From: Corythucha ciliata
Taxonomy: Eukaryota; Arthropoda; Insecta; Hemiptera; Tingidae
Direction of reading: 5' to 3'
DNA length: 64,000 bases
Assembly: GCA_038030265.1 (NCBI GenBank)
Contig: CM075941.1
Location: 5,952,001 to 6,016,000, forward strand
The notes beneath the pieces were generated by a model that was not told where the DNA came from, did not search any database, and was given only the letters and a program-made list of their open reading frames with translations. The position numbers and the translations under genes were made by a program. Positions within the stretch are counted from its first letter, which is position 1. Each line of letters begins with the position of its first letter. Of this stretch, positions 1 through 10,125 are shown piece after piece.

Positions 1-156
1 ATTCCCATTTTAATTTTTTTATAAAGTCGAAGGGGAGGGGTGGTGCCCCGGAGTGGAAGTAAGCGTGAGGTCTTGTTAGCACGATAACTCTCGAAGAAAT
101 TAATTTAGCGGAACGCGCTTTGGCACAAAAAGCAGTAGTCATACGACCTCGTTTGG

Positions 157-960
157 TATTGCGGCCATTCAGCATCCTATTCCCTTTTTCACACGCGAAT
201 GGGCGATTTTACGCCATTTCAGTTGTGAATTTGCCATTTTTGTCCAATTTAACCTGAAAAAGTACCTTTTTTTTTTGGTCAATATTATAGCGTGTTTTCT
301 AAACTTTAACCGCGGGGTTGGCTCAAATACTACACTTTTGCGTTGATTTCCATAATTTATTCGTAGAATGGCATCCATGCACCGCAAATCAGCGATTTTT
401 TCTTAATTTTAGTCTGGAAGTTGCATCGCGAGACCACGAATCATCGCTTTTTAGCAGATAGCAGCTGATATAACTGGTTATAGCTACTATAAAACTAGCG
501 CTTTCGGTGGCTCAATCGAATATTCAGCTCGCACACTCTTTGCTGATGTCACTTGCAACGTTATATTGTCCAGGTCGGATAGACTGAAATTCGTAGAAAG
601 GAGCCAAATCGCTATCCAACCGTATGAACCATTCACATACCCACATCCATGGATAACCTAAAAATAGTAATTTTCTGTATTTAAGCTTTTCGGGGGCCCC
701 GTCTGATAGATGGTCAGGGGCGAACCCCCCCCCCACCACCACCACCATCACCCTTAGCACGGTAAGCTACTTCGTGGGGTCTGATTCCAAAGAAACAGCT
801 GGACGTACTCGGACCTTTTCGGGCTGCTTTAAGTCCAGAAAATCTGCTAACCCTAACCTCTACGCGAAGCGCTCATTATTGGAGAGTTTATATGGGGCTC
901 TTCGTTGGTACTATAGTGCTCTGGGGGGGGGGGATCTATTCCCCCAAATCTTTGGCCCCA
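157..960 (+). repeat. Dispersed repeat, copy 1 (paralogous to 61121-61660)
   Basis: This non-coding stretch matches 61121-61660 in the same orientation. Shared landmarks, in order, are a 'cattcagcatcctattccc' segment, a 'ttgcgttga' segment, 'gctggacgtactcggacc', and a terminal poly-G next to 'gatctattccc'. An inverted copy of the last part lies at about 18733-18840. The left part includes degenerate 30-bp satellite units. No coding potential is apparent. The ends of the family are not defined. Confidence 0.65.
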
Positions 961-1007
961 AGCCAAACTATGACTTGATTTAAAAGGGACATTTTCTACC
1001 GCAATAG

Positions 1008-1040
1008 GGCACCGCTTTTCTAGGAAACCAATAAGCTTTA
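1008..1040. repeat. Solo end of the 'AGCTTGGG' MITE family
   Basis: The segment reads as one diverged terminal repeat of the MITE that is intact at 45946-46107 (GGCACCGCTTT.CTAGGAAACC, then AAGCT next to TTA). The opposite end is not seen nearby, so this is a truncated copy. Confidence 0.5.
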
Positions 1041-1645
1041 ATGGTTAGAAATGGCGCTAAACAAACGATTCCGGTCATCGGTCCGGCTTATTCTTGAAGT
1101 TTTTAGAAGTAATTTTTCGATTTTAGCCGCCAATCTCCGCAAGTCTGTCGTCTTTGTTGGCTGTGATAATTCCACGCTTTATAAACATCGTCATTGATGA
1201 AAAGCAATGTCAACAGATTGATGTTTCTGGAAAGAGGGGGGGGGGTAATCAGTTTCCTCAAATTTTTTAAAGAATAATTGTATTGCTTGGCCCCCAAAAT
1301 TTGCAATTAGAATCTTCCCGAACCACAAGGTTTTTTCACTAATTTTTGTTAAGTATAAAAAATGTATATTGTAAAATTGCTAAAACGCTTAAAAGAAATA
1401 TTTACGCAGAAAACAGCAAACTGAACGTCTAAAAATCGTTTACATTTTGGTAAAGCCAGAATTTCACAAGAGGTATTTATGTAACAAACACAAAATTAAT
1501 TTTACCCCTGTCACTCAAATTCAAGCTCTTCAAGAAAATAGAAAGCTTAGGGTTTTTTGAAAAAAAGAAAGAGATTAACACAAAATATAACGACTCTTCA
1601 AATTGCCTTGTATCTTTGGTAAAAAGCCTTTTCAATAGCCACTAA
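1041..1645. other. Intergenic sequence with no recognised feature
   Basis: AT-rich sequence between the repeat block and the stop codon of the zinc-finger gene. It contains a G-run near 1238-1248 and no protein or RNA gene that I can recognise. It probably includes the 3' UTR of the minus-strand gene, but I see no clear polyadenylation signal close to the stop. Confidence 0.4.
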
Positions 1646-3433
1646 TTAATGGTCAGTCTTTAAATGAGAAATTATACCCACTTTTGTGGCAGACGTAACC
1701 GAGCACACATTGCAACAATAGAGAGCCCTACGACTGTCGTACAAAGCCTGCATAGGGTCTGCCCGGTGTCTGGCACTGACAGTCGCGTTATTCGACCTCG
1801 GCGGTGGCGGCTCGGACGATTTCTTTCCGTGAGTTTTCATGTGGCGAGTCAATTTGTCCCGTCGAGCGAACGCCTTGTTGCAGATATCGCACTCAAACGG
1901 ACGATAGCCCGTGTGCGTGAGCGTGTGTCGAGCCAATTCGCGCCTATGGTAGAAACCCTTGTGACAGGTTCCGCAGACAAAGTCTCGCGTTTTGACAATG
2001 CACGGCATGTGACGAGTCAAGTCGTCGGCATCTTTAAAAAATTTGTGACACGAGTCGCAGGCGATTTTCGCTTCGGCCCAACTGAGCGGGTCAACACTGA
2101 TGACGACGTCTTCTGTGTCGTCGTTGTTACTCTCTGAGTCCGGCTCCGATTTCTGAGTGGGGGGGGGGAGAGAGAGTCAATGTTTCAATGATTTTATTCT
2201 GTTTTCCAGTAGTTTTACGAATTATTTACCACTTCGACGTTTTCAGAAAGTAAAGGCATTTCATCTGTCGGTACTTCGCCACAAATCTAAAATGTTTATA
2301 ACTTTGAGGTTACCACTTTTCTGAATTAAACAAAAAACTCACGGAAGAATAATGGTGGAACTGTATGTGCTTCGTGAGATCTTCTTTTCTGTTAAAAGAC
2401 GTCGGACATTCTGGGCAAACGTGAGCTCTCTGCTCGCTGTGCAGTTTTTCATGACGGGCCAATTTATCTTTCCTAAATAAAATTCGATTAAAATTCGAAA
2501 AAAAAGGGTTTTTACCATATATTTGAACCTGTTGAAAGAGACGAAGCATACAGAGCAAGCGTAGGGTTTCTCGCCCGTGTGAATCATCGAGTGTCTCATA
2601 AGATCGCCCCTAGTCGCAAACATTTTATCGCACTCACCGCACGGAAACGGTTTCGACCCGTTGTGAACGCGAGCGTGTTTATTCAGATTGGTGCTTCTTG
2701 TGAACGCTTTACAACAGACGGGACACACGTAAGGCCTGAGGCCTAAACAAATTGTTTTGTTTTTTTGCTCCTGAGTAAAGGGTAAAAAAAAAATGTCTCT
2801 TTTTTTACCAGAATGTATGACCGAGTGCTTCCTGAGATCCGAACGATAAGCGAAAGCCTTACTACAGTCGGGCTCGTCGCAACGGTAAGGTTTATATTTG
2901 TCGTGACGAGCGGTGTGCTTCAAGAGATGTTCACGGCTCGAGTATGACGCTCCGCATGTTTGACACATGTGAGCCTTGTTGTCTGAATGAGCTTGACGCC
3001 AGTGAACGCGAAGCATCGCTTTGTCGGGTGTCGTGGTGTCGCAGTAGTCACAAGGAAACGGTCCATCCTGGAAGCACAGACGGGACAGAAAAGGCGTAGT
3101 AGTGAGTGGAACACTCGTTAAAAGTATTTTTTTTCTTCTAAAATACCTGCGTATGAATCAAATTGTGTCTATCGAGGGCTTCATTCGATACAAATCGTTT
3201 ATTACAGGTAGGGCAGTGTAAATAGTTTTCAGAAGCGTCTGAATCGCTGGCTTCGTCGTTGCTGAAACAGAACAGAGTTGGGCTCTATACTTGGGAATTG
3301 CCTTTGTCTTATTATAATAGCTTAAGACCTACGCTTACCTCACTTCATCATCACTTCCAGCTGACTTAGGGCGTACCATTTCAAGTTTGGAATCACGTTC
3401 TTCTTCGTACGCATCGACCTCTCTTTCCTCGTC
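1646..3433 (-). CDS. C2H2 zinc-finger protein, six 3' exons (5' end missing)
   Basis: Probable nuclear DNA-binding protein. Six exons read on the minus strand: 3433-3339, 3261-3147, 3067-2809, 2742-2529, 2472-2343 and 2152-1646. The introns are 77, 79, 66, 56 and 190 bp, all GT/AG with matching phases, giving 439 visible codons plus one stop in total. An acidic stretch (DEEREVDAYEEE, then DSDASE) precedes an array of about twelve C2H2 fingers, for example YVCPVCCKAFTRSTNLNKH and FECDICNKAFARRDKLTRH. Linkers are mostly non-canonical, with one HTGEKPY. An acidic spacer (SEPDSESNNDD) separates fingers 8 and 9. Finger 9 is degenerate (C2HC-like), and a last finger sits at the C terminus. The first visible exon opens with an acceptor, so a start codon and further exons lie upstream, beyond at least part of the repeat block. 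Paralogue identity is not resolved; the long array could suit a PRDM-type or other poly-finger family, but no SET/PR domain is visible. Confidence 0.87.
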
Positions 3434-5057
3434 CTAAACATATAAGGATAACCCACATCAAATACAGAAAACAATTATGTGTAATTTGCAAATTCTCCGA
3501 AATTAAAACCCGTAATTTACAATTTAGCTTAAATTCAGACCAAAACTGCCCATTTCGCGGATTCCCAGCCAGGAATTCACTGGTATTTAGCGCCGAATAA
3601 TGTAATTTGGATTTGGCGGTTTATATTCATATCAAGCATTGAGCGTTTTCCAGGGTCAGCTGGATGTATTGTTGTCCGCGGCTACTGAACATAAAGACCC
3701 AGAAACTTGAAATTTGGCCGAAATAAGACCCAAAATTCTGTAATATTTACCGTGGATGTTCAGCCAAGAAAATTCCAATTTCGTATAGGCTTATAGGGCC
3801 AGCTAATATGGGCTCTACCTCCAATAGAAACGCTTCTAAACTCGCAATATTGATACTCTAAACTTTTCGTTAGGCCCTTAAGCGCTCTAACGTACTGATT
3901 CGCAATTTGCAACGCGCTAATATTCGTGGCCATAACTGCGAAAAAGCGCTGGTTCGTGGTCTCACGATGCAACTTCCAGACCGAAATTGAGAAAAAATCG
4001 TTCGATTCGACGGCCATTCCACGGCTAAAATGTAGACATCAATGCAAAAATGTTATTTCTGGGCCAAGCCCGTGGCTACGATTGAGAATGAGAATACACG
4101 CTACTAATTCAAGGCTGTACAAGTAAGCCAAAATGGCTAATTCGAGTTTAAATTGGACCAAAATGGCAAAATTCACAACTCAAATGGCGAAAAATAGTCT
4201 AAAAAGAGAATAGACAAAGTGCTAATTCGCTGCAAAATTATCAGAAAACGCTGTTTCACATCTGAAATGAAGAAAAATCACTAATTCGCGGCTGAAATTG
4301 AGAAAAGGAAAATCTGTATAGCTTCTGAAAGAATCGAGGCTCAAACTGAGAAACAGCGCTAATTCGCTGCTAAAAATGAAAAAAATGGCTAATCTGCAGC
4401 TGAAAATGAGGAAAACGCCAAATCGTGGCAAAAATGGAGGAAAATCGACAACACAAACGAAAGAATCACTACTGCACTGGTAAATTTGATTAAAAGCGCT
4501 AACCCGTGGCCAAAACTGGTTAAAGTCACTAAATCTTGAAAAATTGACAAAACGTAAATGCGTAGCTTCTGTTCGAGGCTAAAACTAAACAATAAACGTT
4601 CATCCATAGCAAAAATTGAAGGAAAAATGCCAACGTGGGACTGAAGTGTAAAAAGAAAAAACGCAGCTAATATTGAAAAATTCAATACAATAAGCCTGTC
4701 ATAAATAAATAAAAACTGTCGTTTTCAGCTCAAATTGGGAAAAAGTGTTATTCCCGGCTAAAAATTGAGGAAATCACCAATTCGTGGCTAAAATTAAGGT
4801 AATTCGCGAATTCACGGGTTAGAAACGCTTCAAAGCAGCTAAAATTGAAAAAAACGCGAATTCGCGGCTAAAATTAAGGAAAATAATCGCGAATAAAGTG
4901 TGTTGGAATTTCTAATTCCGCCTTCTGACTACGACTTTGTGGCTAAAATTGAGATAAATGGCAAATTAATGGCTCTAAATAAAAGAAAAAACACTGATTC
5001 ACGGCTAGAACTGAGATGAAGCGCTATTCTACACATAGTTAAAATTGAAAAAAATTA
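3434..5057 (-). repeat. Degenerate 30-bp satellite-like array, minus orientation
   Basis: From about 3480 the sequence is a drifting series of units resembling GCGGCTAAAATTGAGAAAAA followed by CGCTAATTC, about 30 bp long. Many units differ by substitutions and small indels. The Gypsy element at 5062 is inserted in this array, and the array resumes at about 12760 on the other side in the same orientation. If the zinc-finger gene has more 5' exons, this block is intronic for it. Confidence 0.75.
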
Positions 5058-5061
5058 CTAA

Positions 5062-5452
5062 TGTAACACCTTAAAATATAAATACATGCAGTTCCCTCCA
5101 AACTCTTCCCTCTGCATATGTTAAAAAAAAAAAAAAAAATGATTAATGCATGCATGAAACTGTAGCCGTTGGAGCCTACGTTGTCTGTCTTCCCTCGTTG
5201 AGGTGCGTTAAAAACGAACCGGTTTCGGCTTCTCGCCATCTTCAGCGTCTGTAAGTCCAACTGAAACTGTTTCAACTGTTTTTAACGCACCTCAACGAGG
5301 GAAGACAGACAACGTAGGCTCCTACGGCTACAGTTTCATGCATGCATTACCTACTAACCCTCGTAGTCTAAGCGATCACACTAACAATATTAATAAATGA
5401 TTATTCTTTGGTTCTCGCTTGAAGAAATCTTTTCTTTTAAAGAAGCACTAAA
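5062..5452 (+). repeat. 5' LTR of the outer Gypsy element, interrupted
   Basis: It matches the 3' LTR (12619-12749) in two pieces, 5062-5145 and 5395-5452, around an inserted palindromic element. The duplicated AAATGATTA on both sides is the insertion footprint. Without the insert the LTR is about 133 bp, which is short for Gypsy. Confidence 0.88.
5146..5394 (-). mobile_element. Palindromic 249-bp element, copy 1 (Penelope/hammerhead-like core)
   Basis: A near-perfect inverted repeat with one non-palindromic tail of about 50 bp (at its right end here; read on the minus strand it starts ATTAATATTGTTAGT). Arms begin with GGAGCCTACGTTGTCTGTC at left and its complement at right. AAATGATTA is duplicated at 5137-5145 and 5395-5403. 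On the minus strand of the centre is CTGAAGATGG, GAGAAG, CCGAAACCGG, resembling a minimal hammerhead core (CUGANGA, stem, GAAAC). A second copy is at 57580-57831. Terminal repeats in opposite orientation, variable-length TSDs and hammerhead motifs are all known from Penelope-like elements. No protein is encoded. Confidence 0.7.
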
Positions 5453-5473
5453 ACTTTGGCGCGGTCCGTAACT

Positions 5474-6984
5474 ATGGCCACGGACGCACTTACCGTTGAC
5501 GTGCGTTTTAAAAAGGCCGGGGGAGAGGTGAGCTTCCATTCCTTCAGGGAGAAGAATGGCAACTGGTTGAGCATACCGCCAGTTTTTCGCGATATTCGCC
5601 ACCACTCTCGATTCGTTAACAATGAACTAACAGCACAACTCGATGGAGATTTCACACAACGAACGCTGGAAGTCTCCATGACACGAGACGTTTTCGACTT
5701 ATCTCTGTCGTCACAAAACTTTGCTCAGGATGCTTCAGCCTCTTATTTCTGTTCCTTCTTCGAGCAAATCGTCGAATCCCAGCGAGAGAGTAACATTCAG
5801 CTAATGAAAGCCTTTTTGGATTCAACTTCTCAATCTCTCGGTGCGCTTACACGCCTCGTGGACGCGTCTCGTCGCTCGAAATTGGTAATCGCTAAGTTCG
5901 ACAGGAAAAAGCAGGATCCATCCAACTGGATGAATGTCTACGAAAAAGCCTGTGAGGCAAATCACTGATGTACAGACGAGCAGAAGATATTCATTCTGGT
6001 TACCCATTTCGATTCGGGTAGTATGGCTGAAAAATGGTTCAATTCCTCACTAGAAAGACATCATGACTACGATTGGCGTGAATGGAAGGAGTCCTTCATG
6101 AAGGCTTTTGGTCAAAACCCTTTGGATCTGGCTATAAAATTGAATCAGTGGCACTACAGGGGAGGACATCTCATGGAATTTTTCTACGAAAAGCAGAGGC
6201 TGCTTTCTCTAGCTTACGGTGAACTTCCAGATCGGGCATTCATACTTTTAGTCATGCTTGGCCTGCCCCAAACGTTTCAAACTCATCTTTCCCATCAGGG
6301 GCCCTAGTTAGAGTTGTCGGGAAATAATCCCGCAAGCGGTATCCAAGGTCACTTCATCAGAAATAATATTATCTCGCCATAGCAACCACCTCACGTGAGT
6401 TTTTCCCGACAACTCGGAATAAGGCCCCAGGAGTTCAATTCAAGGGATGACTTTCGTCACGCTTTAGAAAAACTTAAGCCGTTAGAGCCTATGGCTTCCT
6501 TCAAGGGAGACAAGCAAGAGATGCAAAAGAAGATTCCATTCAAAAATACTTTTTGTGTTGAAGATGAAGCAAAAGTAAAAAATTCTGATTTTTTTTCATC
6601 ATATTTTGTGGCCTACTCAGTTCATTCCCCTCTCACCCAAAAGTTTCTAATAAGTAATATTCCAATGGAGGTATTGCTGGATACGGGCGCCACTGTCAAC
6701 ATCGTGAGGTCCAAGGTAGTTGTACAAAATAAATGGCCGTGTATGAAAAAAAGTAAAATTTTAAAAGGGTTTAATGGGTCCACTGAGCGGATAAGCACTT
6801 CTGTTTCAATTAAAATCGTATCAAACGGCGTTGAAGTAGAAGAAAAGGCCTATGTGATGGATGACCTGTCTTATGACTTAATCATTGGGCACCCCATGCT
6901 AGCCAAACTGGGATACCAATTGGTGCATCAACGGGCGACAAGTAACACCCATTTTAACCTGGTCGATAAAAGCCCCATACCTTC
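5474..6984 (+). pseudogene. Outer Gypsy gag and protease part, broken by stops
   Basis: One frame runs from the ATG at 5474 to the nested element at 6985. In-frame stops occur at 5966 (TGA), 6305 (TAG) and near 6377 (TAG). The gag part has the capsid-like WREWKESFMKAFG and GLPQTFQTH region. No CCHC knuckle is visible. The retropepsin has the active-site triplet in LLDTGATVNIV (about 6676) and the conserved late motif DLIIGHPML (about 6880). The first codons lie about 20 bp inside the 5' LTR. The inner element cuts the frame just after the protease domain. Confidence 0.85.
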
Positions 6985-7087
6985 TGTGATACAGCTATAT
7001 GTGTCACATGGTTGGAATAATTAAAATTGAAAAATAAACAGTTTTGAATTTGTTCGATTTGAATAAACTTGGAGTTTCCAACAGTTT

Positions 7088-10009
7088 CCTGAACTTTTCA
7101 AAGGAATTGGTCTCATGAAAGCGGAACATAAAATAATTTTAGACGACCATGCTAAGCCTTACGCGGTCGGAGTCCCACGAAGAATTCCAATTCCTTTGAG
7201 GGAAAAGACAAAAAGAGAGTTAGACCGGATGGAAAAGCTTGGCATTATCACTCGCATTGATGAGCCAACGGACTGGGTAGCTCATATGGTGGTCGTACCA
7301 AAAGCAAATGCAGAGGAAGTTCGAATCTGTGTAGATTACTACCACTTAAACAAAGCTGTAAAAAGGGAGAGGCTCATGATGCCGTCTGTGAACGATTTAT
7401 TGTCCCAGCTGAAAGGTGCCAAGTTTTTCTCGAAAATAGACTGCCGGTCTGGGTACTATCAGATAAAATTACACCCGGAAAGTACTAAATTGACAACTTT
7501 TTTTAACACCTTTCGGTCGGTACTATTACAACAGGGTTCCGATGGGCGTTACCAGCGCGCCCGAGGTTTTCCATAAGTACATGACGAACGTACTACAAGG
7601 CATAGACGGTGTGATTACTTTATTAGACGATTCACTTATTTATGGAAATTCTATCGAAGAGCACGACGAACGATTAACTAATGTTCTTAAAAGGCTAAAG
7701 GATGAGGGGGTGACTTTAAATGAAACGAAATGTGTATTCAGAGCTGAAAGAGTGAAGTTTCTAGGTCATATTGTGTCCGGGGATGGAATAGAAGCCGATG
7801 AAACAAAGGTTCAAGCCATAGTTACATATCCGAAGCCGACGAATGTTACTGAATTGAGACGGTTTCTTGGGATGACTAATTATTATGCCAAATTTTGCCC
7901 TCAATTGTCGTCTGTCGCAAAACCTCTCCGTGATTTACTTGCAAAGAAATCAGAATATTATTGGGATGCAAAACAAGATTCATTCCAAAGAATAAAACAG
8001 CTTTTATCGTCTACGCCCGTCCTTGGTTTTTATGACCCGAATAAACCCTTGAGATTAGCTGCAGATGCAAGTATGATTGGTTTGGGGGTCATTCTAGAGC
8101 AAGAGCAGGTCCCAGGGTCATGGACGACTCAAGAGAACTTTCAAAAGCTGAGAAAAATTATGATTCGAACATCGAGAGAGAAGCATTAGGGGTTACTTGG
8201 GGCTGTGAACACTTCAGGGACTTACTTATTGGGAAAGAATTTGAAATTCTAACTGATCACAAACCTCTTGTATCACTATTAGGAAATAAAGCAATTGTTG
8301 AACTATCCGTTAGGATAAAAAGGTTTAGAATGAGGTTGATGCAATTCAGTTATCGACTGACTCACGTTTCGGGAAAGAAATTCTATGGTCCAGATGCACT
8401 TTCAAGGGCACCTGTTCAAAATGGTGAAAATAGGAAGACTTGCTCTCCTTCTTGTAGTTCTCTGAGTTCACGAGTTTTTTTACTCTTATTATACCAGTAA
8501 GCTTGCTTGGCCTTATTTTTTTCATCAATTTTGCGAAGGTTGTCCAAATTTGGCCACTTGGGCTCGAGAAGTTCCTGGTTCATAGAAGAGTTCCCTATCC
8601 AATATATCCTCTTTGAAAAGGAAGTCGAAGTTTTTGTGACTGAGGCGTGCGGACCAGAATTGCTAGACTCATGTTTGGATAAAGTCCGAAGTGCTCAGCT
8701 TAAAGATTCCGTTTGTTTAGCTGTAAAACGGTTTTTGTTGAACGAACGCCCCAATAGCATGGATCACAACGGATTGGCACCATTTCGGAAATTTGTAAAC
8801 GACCTTTGGTTGAAAGGAGACGTTTTAATGTTCAAACATCAGGTAGTCATTCCACATTCACTTCGAAAAGAAATGTTAACAAAAATCCATGAGGGCCATG
8901 GAGGGGAATCTAAGTGCTTAGATAGGGCTAAAGTCTATGTTTGGTGGCCAACTATGAATCGGGAAATTAAAGAAAAAGTTGGCGAATGTAAGAAATGCAT
9001 AGAACACAGAAATCAGTTTTCAGAACCGTTAATACCTTCAAAGCTACCAAGACGGCCGTGGCAGGTTGTAGCAGCAGATCATTTTAACTTTCAAGGGCAA
9101 TGGTACTTGGCGGTTGGAGATTACTTCTCTCGCTATCTCAACGTAGAGTGTGTCGGTACAGATTTGACGTCACGACAAGTCATATCTGTATTGAAACAAA
9201 TGTCTGCAACTTTCGGAATCCCAGAAACTCTTAGGTGTGACTGTGCGTCCAACTTGACGTCCTACGAAATTCGATCTTTCGCAGTAATTATCGGATTGTC
9301 GATAATTACTAGCTCACCGAAGTACCCTCAAAGTAATGGCTTTGCTGAGGCAATGGTCAAAATAGCAAAGAACATCCTTCGGAAGGAAGATTTGTTCACG
9401 GGACTTCTAGCATGCCGCACCACTCCAACCGTGCTAGGTTACAGCCCTGCAGAGCTGTTAATGGGACGAAAGTTACGAGGAACTCTTCCTATGAACCAGG
9501 AACTTCTCGAGCCCAAGTGGCCAAATTTGGACAACCTTCGCAAAATTGATGAAAAAAATAAGGTCAAGCAAGCTTACTGGTATAATAAGAGTAAAAAAAC
9601 TCGTGAACTCAGAGAACTACAAGAAGGAGAGCAAGTTTACATTCAGGACCTAGGGCAACATGGAATCATTACAAATAAAATAGAAGGCGTTCCACGGAGG
9701 TACGAGGTGATTGTTGGAGAAAGAAGGTATCAAAGAAATCGAAAGGCTTTAGTCGGATCTAAAAGACCAATCAACCACGAAACATCGCGAAAACAAAGAT
9801 ATACATGGCCACTTCTAGAAGACAACGCACGAAATTGGGAAGAAACGAGAAGAAGATCATCCGTAAGCGTTCCTACCAACGAGCAACCTGAAATGTGTGA
9901 AAGGAGTCGTTCAAGTGAAGTAGACGAGAAATTCAGAGAAGCTACGCCGGATAAATTGAGGCGTTCTCAAAGAATAAGACGTCCTCCAAATCGACTGGCA
10001 TATCCATGA
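7088..10009 (+). pseudogene. Inner Gypsy-like pol: RT, RNase H, integrase
   Basis: RT begins at about 7088 (FPELFKGIG) and continues through RIPIPLREKTKRELDRMEKLG and FFSKIDCRSGYYQIKLHPES. A frameshift lies at about 7530-7550, then MGVTSAPEVFHKYM and the catalytic region TLLDDSLIYG, where the usual aromatic residue of YxDD is leucine. Next are FLGHIVSGDGI and LRRFLGMTNYYAKFCPQLS. A second frameshift is near 8120 within RNase H (LTDHKPLVSLLGN and YGPDALSRAP). A third break is near 8500. Integrase (8507-10009) has the zinc-binding HEGHGG and CKKCIEH region, the catalytic acidic residues in VAADHF, RCDCASN and NGFAEAMVK, and a C-terminal RRSQRIRRPPNRL tail. Inactive. Confidence 0.88.
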
Positions 10010-10027
10010 GCTTGAAGGAAGGGAGGA

Positions 10028-10120
10028 TGTGATACAGCTATATGTGTCACTTGAAAAATAAACAGTTTTGAATTTGTTCGATTTGAATAAACTTGGAGCT
10101 TTTATTGCAAACTTAAAACA
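10028..10120 (+). repeat. 3' LTR of the inner element
   Basis: 93 bp, beginning TGTGATACAGC and ending AAAACA before the CCTTC duplication. It matches 6985-7076 except for an extra segment in the left copy and the lost 3' end of the left copy. It contains AATAAA-type sequences twice. Confidence 0.8.
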
Positions 10121-10125
10121 CCTTC

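Larger units (their letters stand above)
6985..10120 (+). mobile_element. Nested Gypsy-like element lacking gag and protease
   Basis: It starts with TGTGATACAGC at 6985 and its 3' LTR starts with the same bases at 10028. The 5-bp duplication CCTTC is at 6980-6984 and 10121-10125. The 5' LTR (about 6985-7076) is truncated relative to the 3' LTR and is joined almost directly to the start of the RT domain at about 7090. The primer-binding site, gag and protease are therefore missing. It encodes RT, RNase H and integrase fragments distinct in sequence from those of the outer element. It is a deletion derivative, or a copy that suffered an internal deletion after insertion. Confidence 0.9.

Noticed and set aside
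1664..2137. 157-residue plus-strand frame
   Set aside because: It is antisense to the well-supported zinc-finger exon at 1646-2152 and has no family resemblance.
4222..4685. Hydrophobic minus-strand frames with repeated FSRELA/FLHF words
   Set aside because: These are translations of the 30-bp satellite, which yields the same peptide words wherever it occurs (13749, 17215, 18004, 51637).
5039..5275. Minus-strand peptide over the palindromic element (and its relative at 57548-57907)
   Set aside because: The similar peptides reflect homologous non-coding DNA. Differences are matched between hairpin arms rather than being synonymous codon changes.
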